Shown one piece after another: positions 22,191 through 32,760 of a DNA stretch of 64,000 nt. The notes beneath the pieces are model-generated. The model had not been told where the DNA came from and ran no database searches. It worked only from the letters and a program-made list of their open reading frames with translations. The stretch comes from Dichetophora obliterata (lineage: Eukaryota; Arthropoda; Insecta; Diptera; Sciomyzidae). The stretch is taken from NCBI GenBank assembly GCA_963920525.1, contig OY986439.1, forward strand, positions 215,067,000 through 215,130,999, read 5' to 3'. The first letter of the stretch is position 1. Each line of letters begins with the position of its first letter. The translations under genes were made by a program, and so were the position numbers.

Positions 22191-24865
22191 CATAAAAAAT
22201 TTATGAGGAAACTGTGTTTTCGATATAGTTTTTAAAGTAACTTAATACGAAGCATTTTATCTCAAGCTTTTAATGCGAGTTGCATTTGGCGATGACACCG
22301 CTTTTTAGGTTTTTTTTTTAAAGCCGAGCAGATCTTTTATCAACTTGGCTGACTTTTTTATTACTATTAATGATTAGTCCTCGCTCTCATTAGCGATTTC
22401 TAGTTTAGTTGAAGAAAAGAAACCAGGATTTTTCATTTTCAATCCTCTCTTCTTTCTTTGAACATTCCAAAAATATCTACCTACTTTTAAGTATTTGGGT
22501 CAAAAGATGTCAGCACTTGTTGAGATGTATTAAAAATTGGTAGGTTGGTCGGTTATTTCTAATGTGGTGCATGTATGTATGTAGGTATTTACAACTTAAA
22601 AAGAATAATAGCAACAAAAACAGTGACAGGCCGACAAAAATAATGCAACATTCAGCAACTACCTCACCTTCTCTACACAAAGTAGGGTTAAAAACTAGCG
22701 CGAAAAAGACACAACAAATGGGTAAGAAAATAAAAAAAAACCTGGTGCGCCGCAACACTAAATACACCTAATTTTGCCAGTTAAATTAGCCAAAATACAA
22801 TATGTAGTTGATAGGTAAAAAAGTGTGTGTGTGTTGTTTTTGTTTCTTGCTCTAGCATGCGGTGTGATTTCAAGTGTAGTAAGCATAAAATTTGCAACAC
22901 CGCTTAGAACAATAACAAACAACAACAGCAAGGATAACTCAAAGGACCCTCTTAAGCGTATCTTTTGCAGTTAGGGTGATTTGAGGCAACTAAACAGCGG
23001 GTTGATAGAAGTGCACAACTTAAAAAAAACACATATACATATATATAAACGTGCTGCGTGTGACAAATTTTGCAACGAGTTTGGTAAACGGCTAGCAACT
23101 TGTTGCCATACATACATATACAAAAGTGCGAGCAACACTTTGACCATATCTTTAAAGCGCTTACATACATGCTAGCTATGCATACTATGTATCAGTAAGA
23201 TTGTTTTGCACTTCTTTCCTTAAATAAAACTTTAAAAGAAATGGAATATATAAAAAAAATAATAGTAAAAAAAATATAATTAAATTTTTTTTCATGACAA
23301 AATGCAACTTCAACAAGTTGTAAAAAAAAACAAAAATTTGTTGTCATTTATATGGTTATATTTGGTGCTTTATGGTAACTCAAATGAGCAAGGGTAGCTT
23401 GGTGTTTTTTTTTTATCTCTAATTTTTACGTAATCCCAAGATTTTGCACGTTTACGTTTCCAGCTGAACTGCTGCAAGACGAAAAACCCTTTTTTGCTGC
23501 CACTTTGGGTGTGAGCATTAAACTAATACAGAGCGTATCTGCTAAATGCTTAGCGCGCATCCGTTGAAAACATATAGCAGCGCGCTGCTTAGAAGGAAGT
23601 AGGTAATGTTTTTTTTTGTTTCTTAGTTATTTTTTTTTGCTTTTGTTTGGAGCAAAAACGAACTAGTTTGATATGGTTCTGTTCTAAGGTTGTGTTGTTG
23701 TTTTGTGTATTTAATAGCGCATCCTCAGGCCTGGTGAAAAAAATCTCAAGCAGCAGCACTTATTGCATATCCTTGTTTGCTGTGTTATTTTTGCTAGCTC
23801 TCTCTCTCACACACACACACTGTGTCAATCACTCTATAAGATCGTTAAAAATTCGTAGAGATACTGCTTGAGGCAACTCCTCAATATCATATTTTTTGGT
23901 ATTTTCAATAATTTTTCTTTAGTATTTTTTTATGTTTTTTGTAATAAACTTTTTTTTATAAGAAATAAATACTTTATGGCATTTTGCAGCCGCACTTCTT
24001 CCTGTTTTGTTCTCTAGTATTAATATTTTTTTTTTGTATGTATATCTTTCTGTTGTCCTTTCGTCTATTTTTGTTATTTTAATGTTGCTCTCATGGTTCT
24101 GCTTTTATAGAGCAAAAGCTATGCTTCAACTTTTTTTTTTAGCAAAATCGTTAGCTTACAATTTGTCGCACGAGCGTTTGTTCGCCACTCAAGATCCGCT
24201 TGTATCTGCCACTGTAGCGTTTGTTGATCCGCAACTGTTGCATTTTGCAGCTTACGACCCTTTCTTTCGTTTTTTGAACCCTCTTAAAGTTTTATCTTGC
24301 TTAAAGATTTCTATGATTTATTTTTTTTTTGTTCTTGCAAGCTTCTCGTTAGTAGCGTGACCCTATTTTTGTTCATAAGCTGTTTCGAGTTTCCCCTTTG
24401 ATTTGATTCCCATCGATTATGCGTTGTAAATTAGTTGTTTGATCCGCATTTGATTGACATCGAAAGATATTTCTTGTGTCATCAAGAGAAGGGTTTGCAA
24501 TTGTTGCTAGTTGCTATATTTTGTCGACTACTGCAATGTACCTAAAATATGTGTTGTGAGTTGAAAATCGGTGAGAATTTCGACAGAGTGCTATTAAATT
24601 TGCAAGCTTACGGTAAAAAGCTTCTTGTTGTCACCCACCTTTTGAATTTTTCCGCTTGATAAATGTTTGAGAACAAAATTTAAGCACTAACACAATTTTT
24701 TTTAATTTCCTAAATACACTATATTGAAAAGATCCTCATGTATCTATATACATTTTCTTTAAAAGGCTTTTGAAGAAAGTTACACCATGAGTCTTTATTT
24801 TAGTTTTTTCCAGATGTGGGATTAAACTTCAATGCAATATTATTTTTTGTTTTTGCTTGATATTT
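22191..24865 (+). other. Intronic non-coding stretch with simple repeats
   Basis: No supported gene. It holds (GT)n near 22823-22838, TC/CA dinucleotide runs at 23798-23821, and A+T-rich DNA. Frames at 22510, 22562, 22952, 23647 and 24007 have no recognisable motif; the last is T-rich and hydrophobic by composition alone. Confidence 0.5.
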
Positions 24866-25262
24866 GAAAAGTGTACGTGTAACATAATCCCATAGCGTAT
24901 CGTTTCGTTATGAAAGTACCCACATACGAGGGAAATTTTATAAGTCAGTGACTTTTTCAATAAAAGGTATTTTTTCGGCAAAAATTGTTTTATTTCTCAA
25001 CATAGTCACCTTTTTCCAATTTTTGTATTCCTTCCTTAAAATACTTACCAAAAAGGATATTAGAAAAGTGTACGTGTAACATAATCCAATAGCGTATCGT
25101 TTCGTTATGAAAGTACCCACATACGAGGGAAATTTTATAAGTCAGTGACTTTTTCAATAAATGGTATTTTTTTCGGAAAAAAATTGTTTTATTTCTCAAC
25201 ATAGTCTCCTTTTAGTCCATCGTTTTTCCAATTTTTGTATTCCTTCCAAATAAAAGGTTTAC
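24866..25262. repeat. Tandem duplication, period 197 bp
   Basis: Copy 1 starts at 24866 and copy 2 at 25063, both with gaaaagtgtacgtgtaacat. They are nearly identical through 'cccacatacgagggaaattt' and 'gtcagtgactttttcaataaa' to 'ttttgtattccttcc'. The unit joins about 61 bp of flanking DNA to the mariner 3' end, so the duplication came after the mariner inserted. Confidence 0.85.
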
Positions 25263-25590
25263 TTAAGGTCCTCAAAATAGGCGTTCGTTTGAGTGATGGA
25301 CCTCTTTATTCCACCCAAATCTCTAACCGCTGAGCCATTTTTTCAGATAGCGGTTCATAGCCCAATTTATGGATTTTTTCCATGGCGCCTTTGCGTTGTA
25401 ATGTTGGAAGAGCTCCATTTATCTTCACTAAATTGTGTGAGTAGTATCACAACAGCTGTGAGTAGTATTCGCCGGCGATCGTTGTATCCTTTTCGAGGTA
25501 ATCGATGTTTTTCGCACTTTTGGGCATGGACTTCAAGATCTTATTTAGAGCTTCTGGACCGATTTCACTGTAATGCAATGTAGCTGATAG
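24927..25590 (-). pseudogene. mariner transposase C-terminal remnant
   Basis: Minus strand. About 25540-25470 gives KNIDYLEKDTTIAGEYYSQLL, then ELFQHYNAKAPWKK where the second catalytic Asp (HxDNAP) is replaced, then TQTNAYFEDL near 25280 and GIQKLEKGDYVEK near 25020, the typical mariner C-terminus. The end TACGAGGGAAATTTTATAAG is the terminal inverted repeat, present twice because of the 197-bp duplication. The D3 block (SPDLAPSDY) is missing. A second mariner fragment at 29825-30533 overlaps this one in protein coordinates, so they are separate insertions. Confidence 0.78.
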
Positions 25591-25604
25591 GGAATGAAAG
25601 TAGT

Positions 25605-25915
25605 TCATCCTTTGTCAACTCTCTTGGGCATCGACGCCTCAGCTTTCTGTATAGGTACCGTGGGAAGTGTTCAAGTAAGACACATGGCCTGGCGCCACCA
25701 GCTCGTGTGTTTCTCAGGTCCACTTAGCCAGCTGTCCAACCCACCCCTGTACCATTGCCTCGGTGTCCAACAGAACCTCGCATTACCGAGATAATTAATT
25801 TTTTAGTCTCACGGTAAGGTTGTGGAATAGACTCCCTGCGAGCTTGTTACGTGCAAATCTAAAATAAATCTTCACCGAAACTACTCCATCTTTCCATCCT
25901 CTCTACTACTAATTA
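25605..25915 (+). pseudogene. CR1/L2-like LINE, extreme C-terminal fragment
   Basis: In shifting plus frames: GHRRLSFLYRYRGKCSS, HGLAPPARVFLRST, then RTVRLWNRLPASLLRANLK near 25815-25870. The 'RLWNxLPAS' signature and the preceding 'LFYRYxxGxCS' are characteristic of the C-terminus of CR1/L2-like LINEs. The block agctgtccaacccacccc (25729) recurs at 27636, a second truncated fragment. Orientation matches the RT remnant at 16019-17470, but 8 kb and other elements intervene. Confidence 0.65.
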
Positions 25916-26589
25916 TCAGGCACGGGTCCAAGGGGGGACTTTGGCGGCTTAAGTCTACCCAGACGCTTATTTATTTTTTATAAAGATGTGTGACAATTTC
26001 TCTATAAATAGGATAATTCTTATACTTAGAGCAAAAAAATTTGCTCTTTTTTTTTGTTACAAGTTTAAAATTTCTTAAACGTTTTACCAGTAACGGCATC
26101 AAATTTAAAGCATTACTTTTAAGGGTTTTCTTACTCTACACCACTACTATCTACCTTTGTTGGCAGATTATCCGTTAGAAGAACGTGTTGCGCAGTGTAC
26201 CTACTTATAAATTATTACATTTTCAACTATTTTATTAATTCTAATTACAATGAGCATGTCCAAAAATTTAACAAGCTTGGGACCTAATATTTCAGCAAAA
26301 TTCCAGGACGCTGAATTTAACGGTTTCTTAATCTTTCGACCCATTTTTGAGAAATTCTAGTTTCAAGGTCAAGTATATGTTAATGCAATAATATTACCCT
26401 AAAATAATACCGTACCTTCAAAATAAATGGGTTCCAAAGTTATCCCATTAGTATTAAAAATAAGTCTTTTCCTATGTGTTTCTTCTTGTAAGCAAGTTTC
26501 AAAAAAAGTCTCCTAAGAGAGCATCTAGTTATTACCTGCTTTCGTCAAGTTTTTTGACATAGTTGCCTGTGATAGTGACCAAATGGAAA
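25916..26589 (+). other. Non-coding stretch with foldback-end fragment
   Basis: No gene supported. At 26116-26152 the text acttttaagggttttcttac plus tctacaccactactatc matches the terminus of the large foldback at 43990-44026 (ccttttagggttttcttact, atacactagtactatc), so this is probably a fragment of the same element family. Confidence 0.5.
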
Positions 26590-26835
26590 ATTCTTTGATC
26601 CAATGATTGGCGCTTTCACATTGAAAGAATGCTTACCGCTTTCCACCCTTTAAAAGTTAGGATGTCGATGAAAATTAATTTCTTCTCGCATTGTCACGCA
26701 GAAAAATTCGGTCAGCAATTACCAAACGAATCTGAAGAGCATGGCGAACGTTTCCACTCGATCACTCGATCACTGGTGGAAAAAAACTAGATGCTCTGTT
26801 AGGAAGCATTTGTTGCAACTTCAGGAATAAACAGA
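26590..26835 (+). pseudogene. Degenerate repeat-borne coding remnant ('EHGERFH')
   Basis: The plus strand reads MSMKINFFSHCHAEKFGQQ then LPNESEEHGERFHSITRSLV, followed by a stop. I recall the pattern MSLKIHFL...H...F..N....DEHGERFHQDI from a multi-copy, probably transposon-associated protein of arthropods whose function is not established. The frame is open for only about 40 codons around this motif and is broken on both sides, so this is a relic. The identification rests on one short motif. Confidence 0.4.
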
Positions 26836-27614
26836 GGAAATAGAAGAATTTATTTGAAAAAATAAAAAAAAACATTTCTGAAAAAACTTAATTTTAATAC
26901 TTTTGGGGTCATTTTGTGAACCCACAATATTGGTTACTTTGTGTTAATTTGTACTTTTACTAGCCGCTATTATATGAGGGGAATATTATTGCTTAGAAAA
27001 GTTTTTATACGAATCACCGGCTTTTTCGAAATATGGTGCTAAATTGAACCCTAAGGGTTAGGTTTCGAGGGTTAACTCTTCTACAAAATTATTTCCCAGG
27101 TAATTGTTAATGTTCCACCTGAAGCCGATAGAGTTAATAAAAAAAGTTTTTCTAACAAAAACTGCATTAACATGCACCTGACATTTCGTAGTTGTTAATT
27201 TTCGTTTCTCTTCTAATTTTTATAATTTTCCAAAAAAAACCTTATCGAATTTCTGTATTTCGTAAAAAATTTCGCAAAAAAAATTTTTGTTTTTTAGCTC
27301 GTTGTTTTGCGGATTTTTTCCTTGCATTTCTATCCGGAACTTTTTGCACCTTATACGTCTTCAGCCCAGGTTCCTTCCAGGTTCGAAAAATTCTTACCAA
27401 TCAGCTTTCCTCGCCAATTTTCTTCCTGAAATGCTTGGATCTTTCTTCAAAATGATCACAACTTTCATCGCCTTTTTACGATCATGTTGCCCTATCTTTT
27501 TATCGGAATGTAGTTTTAGCGAGAAATGGTTTTATGGTTAGCCCCTACCTCTTTGGCAGTTTTTCTTAAAGTCCTAAGTACATGCAAATGTTTTGACACA
27601 CGGTTTTTTGTCAT
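26836..27614 (+). other. Non-coding stretch
   Basis: No gene or defined element. Frames at 27192, 27287 and 27526 overlap in different phases and show no motif. Confidence 0.4.
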
Positions 27615-27660
27615 CTTCCCAAGTCGACTCAGACAGCTGTCCAACCCACCCCCTACCATT
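27615..27660 (+). repeat. LINE C-terminal fragment abutting SINE
   Basis: The text agctgtccaacccaccccct-accattgtc matches 25729-25760 in the LINE fragment. It stops exactly where the tRNA-like SINE head begins (gtcggcctttgtag at 27658-27671), suggesting the SINE inserted into, or recombined with, this LINE tail. Confidence 0.5.
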
Positions 27661-28057
27661 GTCGGCCTTTGTAGTCTAATGGAGAGTGCGCTAGACTATC
27701 AACCCAAAGGTCCCTGGTTCGAATCCGGGTTCTGGCATGGTTCTTTTCACTTTCTTTGTTCTTTCCCACATTTAAGAATTATGGAAAACTAAAAAATCCA
27801 CAACTTAATTGTGGAAAATGTGGAATTAAGGGACAGAAACAGCTGAGGGCTGGAAATGCTTGCCGAGGTTAAGGCATAACACTAGCCTCGGCCAAAAGCA
27901 ATTCAAATTGTCTTTCACGGTTGTTTCGCCTCATTAATAATTCACGTATGGTTTTCAATCAATTCCTCTAAATAATCTATCCCTTTCTTTTCAGGTCAAA
28001 GACCAAACCTTGTTTGTATAAGGCGCATGCCTTGGTTCTTTGATCTTTAAAAAAAAT
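27661..28057 (+). mobile_element. tRNA-derived SINE
   Basis: The head has an A-box-like TTTGTAGTCTAATGG (27668-27682) and a perfect B box GGTTCGAATCC at 27716-27726, the split pol III promoter. A mostly paired acceptor stem can be drawn (TGTCGGC with TCTGGCA), but the anticodon stem does not pair, so it is tRNA-derived rather than a tRNA gene. A roughly 320-bp unrelated body follows, ending in TTTAAAAAAAATC near 28057. The open frame 27526-27792 runs through the head and is not a gene. Confidence 0.65.
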
Positions 28058-28300
28058 CTAACGAATACGAATGAATATTTTTACAAATTTTTTTTCTATT
28101 TTTTAGGTCACTCAATATCCACAAATCGTAAAACAACTAATTCGCAATGATCCCCTTTTTCTTACAGCAACGCCGAAGTTTGTCTGGCAACTCGTTACTA
28201 GCAATACGCACCTTATTCATGGCGAAACTTGCCACTGCTCGGACAAGTGCGCGATAAAAAAACTCTATATAAGAGAAGAGCAAGCCATGATGGCCTCTAA

Positions 28301-28457
28301 GGCTGCCCGCTGAGTAAACGCCGAAGCAGGCAGGCAGGCAGGCAGGCAGGCCCTGCGAAGAAATGAGATAAAAATAACTTTTTTCTCGCTTGTTCACATA
28401 GTTTTCTTGCGCCTGTCTGCCTGCCTGCCTGCTTCGGCGTTTACTCAGCGGGCAGCC
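28301..28457. mobile_element. Hairpin MITE with (CAGG)n arms and TAA duplication
   Basis: Arms GGCTGCCCGCTGAGTAAACG-CCGAAGCAGG... and the reverse complement ending at 28457 pair almost perfectly for about 50 bp. The inner arm is a CAGG/CCTG microsatellite. TAA lies on both sides (28298-28300 and 28458-28460), a PIF/Harbinger-type duplication. Removing the insert and one TAA restores an open transposase frame across the site (LVLEAIMACSS), which confirms the insertion. Confidence 0.85.
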
Positions 28458-28498
28458 TAAGACTAACCACAATTTGTAGTCCAACGGGCTTAGGTCTA

Positions 28499-28905
28499 CA
28501 CTGTAAAAACCAAGTCTTATTTTAAACACTGCCTTAAAATCAGCAATAGCCTCAATTTCATTATCGCCTTTATATTAAGTTTATGCAGCTTTAATTTCAG
28601 ACAGTAGAAAGTTGAAATTCAAAATTTTTCAGCGTGTATGTTGAACATTATGCAGTCTTACTCTTATTTTCAAGAGGGCTCACATTAATTTGACGTATAG
28701 GCTGCTTTTTCACTAATAATAATGGCTGGAATTCAACGAAGCTACTGCTGCTTTTACAATTTCACTGCCTTAAAATAAGACAGTATTAGATGCTGGTTTG
28801 CAGCAAATAAAGGACAGTGTTATTTCATCGAAAGCTGTCTTAAAGAGTTGCAGCTTACTTTAAGACAGTTTTTTCACATAGTAATAAGATTTAATTTTTA
28901 CAGTG
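28499..28905. mobile_element. TA-flanked MITE with CACTGTAAAAA ends, 407 bp
   Basis: The left CACTGTAAAAACCAAGTCTTATT and right AATAAGATTTAATTTTTACAGTG form inverted ends (first 11 bp identical). TA occurs on both flanks (28497-28498, 28906-28907), the Tc1/mariner target. It lies inside the minus-strand transposase immediately before the DLSPLDYKLW block. No coding capacity. Confidence 0.85.
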
Positions 28906-29824
28906 TAGATTGCCAGATATTTTCAGTTTAGAACGTAGCTTTTGTGCCAAGATTGAGTCATTTTTGTCTTCTGAGCTGCGGAGCGGAGTCTTGTTGGAAG
29001 GTTACCGGCTTCTTCACGAACATTGTCTTGTTGAGGGGCCTCACGTCTGCTTGACACACTTTCGTAAAAGTTTGCACTCCTTTTTGGTGAAAAAAGTGAA
29101 GCTCGGTGACCCCATCATAGGCGACTCTTCAACACACCATCACAGAAGGCGGATGGTGGGGTCGTTGAATTCACGGAACAAGTTCAGACGCTTGTCGTGA
29201 TAAGTCAGCATACTCTCTATCGTTCTGTTTGTTTAAGGATTCCTTTACGGTGAATATTTTCTAGTCGGAAATAGAATGCGTCTATGAGCATTTTTTGCGT
29301 ACTGGCGACGCAGCTCTTTCAATTTTCGCTTACGATAGACCTTTAATGCTTCCATGAGTGGGTGCACAGTGTGTCGCTTGTATGCTCCGAGTGCTGAATC
29401 TTGTTCTATGATACACGACATGCTATCCGTGCTGGTTTTCATCTTCCGCGAAAAGATTTTTTGTTAGTGCTGTGGATAACGGCGAATTCGGTTCTGTACG
29501 GCTTTGATGGCTTGTGGCGTTCTCATAGTGAGTGAACGGCCGGACTTCGAACGGTAGATTACATTACAAGTTTACATTACTCGCATAACTGCACCATACG
29601 GTTCACAAAAATTCGTGTGACACCCAGTGGCTTCAGCATCCAGAAGATTTCGCTTTTTTCGTAGCCGCATTTTTGCAAGCCAAGTAAAGTAGTAGGTACG
29701 ATAATAAATAAAGTACCAATAAAATGGAAGTAGGTGCGTTTTGAATGGCTCCCGAGAGCGAGTGTGTTCAGTTCGTATGTCAAAACATTTGCAAGTACTT
29801 GGTACAAAAATTCACCTTGCTAAA

Positions 29825-30533
29825 ATTTGATTTTTTTTCTTCGATGAATGGGGCCATTTGTTTGCGGATTCGTTGTTTAATCGGTCAATTTTCTTTAATT
29901 GCTGTTCATTGTTTTACCTTTTCTCAAGTAGTCAATGAACAAAATTCCAATTGAATCCCGAAAACACAGACGCCAACACCTTTCTGGCCGTTTAATGAGT
30001 CTTCGCTCGCCTTGGTGCAATTCCACTGCGACCTACCCACTCTTTTTCTGATTCCTTAGATTTTGGTGTACAGTGGTGGATCCCTGTTCACTATTTTACG
30101 CAAAAAATATGTCGGATTTTGTTTAAACATGACCAAACATTGTTGGGAAGAGCGAACATATTCATGTTTTTTATTGATTGTAAACGAACGCGGAACCCAT
30201 CTTGCAATCAGTTTTCTCGTACCCAAATGTTCATGTAAAACTGAAACCACCGACCCATTTGCTTACGGCTGTAGCTATCTCACGCACTTTCACTTTCGGA
30301 TTGTCCAATACAAAATCATGGATTTTTCTAATACATTCTGGAGTGGTCACTGTTTTTGGTGCTCCCCGGCGTGTTCATCTTCTGTGCTGATTCGACGTCT
30401 TTTGAACTCTGCAATCCAATATTTTACGGAGCAGATTCACCGTCATTTTTCTTGAGCTTTATTTTGTTGCTTTTCCACTTTTGTTAAGCAAGAAGTAATG
30501 CTTTATTAAGGCACAAAATTCTTCTTTATCCAT
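29825..30533 (-). pseudogene. mariner transposase N-terminal and central remnant
   Basis: Minus strand from an ATG at 30533: MDKEEFCALIKHYFLLNKS, then after a stop the HTH text RKIHDFVLDNPKVKVREIAT. LHEHLGTRKLIARWVPRSFT carries the mariner WVPR-type linker motif near 30190. QCLVMFKQNPTYFLRKIV and PPLYTK replace the first catalytic Asp region, and KVLASVF near 29975 leads to LLEKR. Several stops and frameshifts are present and the C-terminus is lost where it meets the Tc1-like remnant. ORFs 30063-30455 and 30202-30390 on the other strand are shadows. Confidence 0.82.
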
Positions 30534-31426
30534 TTTTATAACACCAAAAGTTCGTCACTATTTATTGACAGATCGATCTGACATTTATGGTGTGTTCGTG
30601 CTAAGGTTGCCACTGGAGATCGGCAGCATCTTGAACGCCCAGTATTTTATTTTACAGTGGAATTAAGTAAAAAGAAAACTACAGCAAATCGCACTTATGT
30701 AATGAATAGAGCTATTTCGAACGAATATAATCGCAAACGGAAGCCAATTTTTTTTTAATTCACAAAACTATATAAATAAAGTTGCCAAAGTACACAGGAC
30801 TTTTATCCTTAAACAGATTATCTAAAACAAACTTTAAAACTTTGCTTTTTTGGCACTTTGATAAGAATCTTACAGCATGTTAATTTAAGTCGGTTTGCAT
30901 AATTTTACATCTCATACTGGATATGAGTATTTCCATGTCCAGCCAGTGTCAAACAAAAGCAATGCCACGAGCTCTGACTACCCCAAATTTTCTTACTACA
31001 CTACTACTACTGGTACTTTGAAAAGTACGCATTGCCAAGCGCAATATCCAGGGGAAATACACAGCCTCACTTCAAGGCACTTCCACGACTTTTTTGATAT
31101 ATCTCGGGAATGCAGCTAAGGTGTAGCTCAAACATCAACAACAATGGGTTTCCAGAAGTGTTCGAACAACAGTCAAAAACGCTTTGGAACCGAGACTGAC
31201 AAACGAACACTTGAGTAAAATTGTATTGATTTTTTTGCTCTGTTTTTGTCTTTGAACAAGCCAAAAATATAAAAGAAACAGAAAAAATTAAACCCAAAAA
31301 CTAAACCTTATCCAAGGCTAAATTCATGATGAGGCTTTCGGCTTTCTGGAAGATTGCAACGTTGAGCAATAGTTGAGCGGCAGATGGCGTTGCCAATGTG
31401 AATATTTGAGCGTGGTAACAACAACG
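30534..31426 (+). other. Non-coding stretch
   Basis: No supported gene or element. Frames at 30895 (plus) and 31067 (minus) overlap and have no motif. Confidence 0.4.
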
Positions 31427-31800
31427 CTTGAGTTCTCAAACTCTTAATCTGGATGGTCAGCCAGCGCATGCTTCTTGGGTCGGTTGTTATGCGGCTGGCT
31501 ACCTGTGCGCCAGCACCAACGACGACAGCGCAAGCGTAAGCGTCCTCGTCACCGGTAGTTGTGCGTTAGCGCGAACGTGTTATTATTGTGTTGGTAGGTA
31601 TTTTTCGCACATGCACTAAAGGCGCTTCCTTTGGCTATACTTTGTGTGGAGGTATGTTTGTAAGTATGTTGTTATGTGCTGCTGCTACCTGCGTGTTTTA
31701 TTTCAATCACGTTGTTTGCTGATAGCTTGGCATCCTGTTTAAGTACAATAACAACAGCAACAACATGTTAACCACCGCCAACTAATACCGGTTAGAGGGT
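31427..31800 (+). other. GC-richer patch, possible regulatory or leader DNA
   Basis: A GC-rich island stands out in A+T-rich surroundings (ccagcgcatgc, gcaccaacgacgacagcgcaa, cgtcaccggtag), followed by donor-like TTGGTAG|GTATTT near 31598 and CAACAGCAACAACATG near 31760. It may be an alternative leader exon or enhancer. The frame 31428-31619 is short and has no motif. Confidence 0.25.
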
Positions 31801-32760
31801 GTAGCTCGGCGCGGGACTTGCTGGAACATTTTTATTTTGTTAGCATTTGTTTTTTTTTTGACAACTGTGTGTGATTTTGGCAAAAATTATTGTTAATCAG
31901 GCCAGACAAAATATGCCACAGATTATTTGATTTTAGAATGTTCTTCTTTCTGTATCTTTTTTTAGCTTGTTTTTAAGCGCATTTTACTCCACTGTGCAGA
32001 ACTGTGCAGATTGTGGTGTAGTAGTTGTTGTTGTTGATGATGTTGCTATTGTTGTTGTTGCACGCCATGTTTTACCAAATGTAGGTAAACAGTTTTTGTT
32101 GTTGTAGCGTTTTGTGTCGATATTTCTTTCAAACACCAAAATTCATTCAAATTTCTTTCTTGATTCGAACTCGTTTTTGTTTGATTTGATTTGTTTTTGC
32201 TTTGTTTTGTGTGTGTGTGATTTTAATTTTGTTTTAGCGTTCCTTTGTCGGAGCTGGTTTTATTATTATTTTTTCTTGTTAATTTATTGACATAGATTTT
32301 AAGACATGATCTTTTTTAAATATGCTTAGATTATAATTTAAATTGTCAGATTTACACATTTTAACTGTTAGAGAAAATAATATCAAATTAGCAGCACTGC
32401 AGAATGGTGCAAAAAGTTAAATCAGCGCCATAAACTTTCCAACACATTTGTGCCAAAAACAAAGGTATGCACGATCTAAGGAAATATTCGGAATAGCGGA
32501 TTATTCTAGTGGCAACACTGTTTCTGTGATCAGCTGTTAAAGTTTCAGCGATTTTCTTAACTTCTCTGGATTAGTGAGACAGCTCTCAAGTTTTACAAAT
32601 TTATTTTTATGAGGGGAGTCATACATAAATGCATTCCTTGGGAGATCGTGTGTTGTCTGATATATAAACAAGGGCATTTTTTATCTCTCATATAATTTCT
32701 TGTGATAGTTCAATTTAACCACAAAATGTTTATGGGTGGTGCTACAAAAACTCATTTTCG
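31801..32760 (+). other. Non-coding stretch before the pentanucleotide tract
   Basis: Contains TTG-trinucleotide patches (32020-32060) and T-rich DNA. No gene or element recognised. Confidence 0.4.

Larger units (their letters stand above)
28137..29760 (-). pseudogene. Tc1/mariner-superfamily transposase, broken by two MITEs
   Basis: Minus strand. The N-terminus near 29680-29580 reads GYEKSEIFWMLKPLGVTRIFVNRMVQ (HTH). Next come MRTPQAIKAVQNRIRR near 29510, then DSALGAYKRHTVHPL and RRQYAKNAHRRILF at 29400-29280; the first catalytic region (ILFTDEKIFT type) is frameshifted. The D2 zone is eroded. DLSPLDYKLW at 28494-28462 is the D3 block, and ALVRAVASFAMNKV...LRRCCKKKGI is the C-terminus, ending near 28137. 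A TA-flanked MITE (28499-28905) precedes D3 and a TAA-flanked MITE (28301-28457) follows it. The copy is inactive. Confidence 0.85.

Noticed and set aside
24007..24360. 117-codon plus frame with hydrophobic runs
   Set aside because: T-rich DNA gives F/L-rich translations by composition; no start context, no splice sites and no recognisable transporter pattern.
27661..27732. Possible tRNA gene
   Set aside because: A and B boxes are good, but the anticodon stem does not pair and a SINE body follows; treated as a SINE head.
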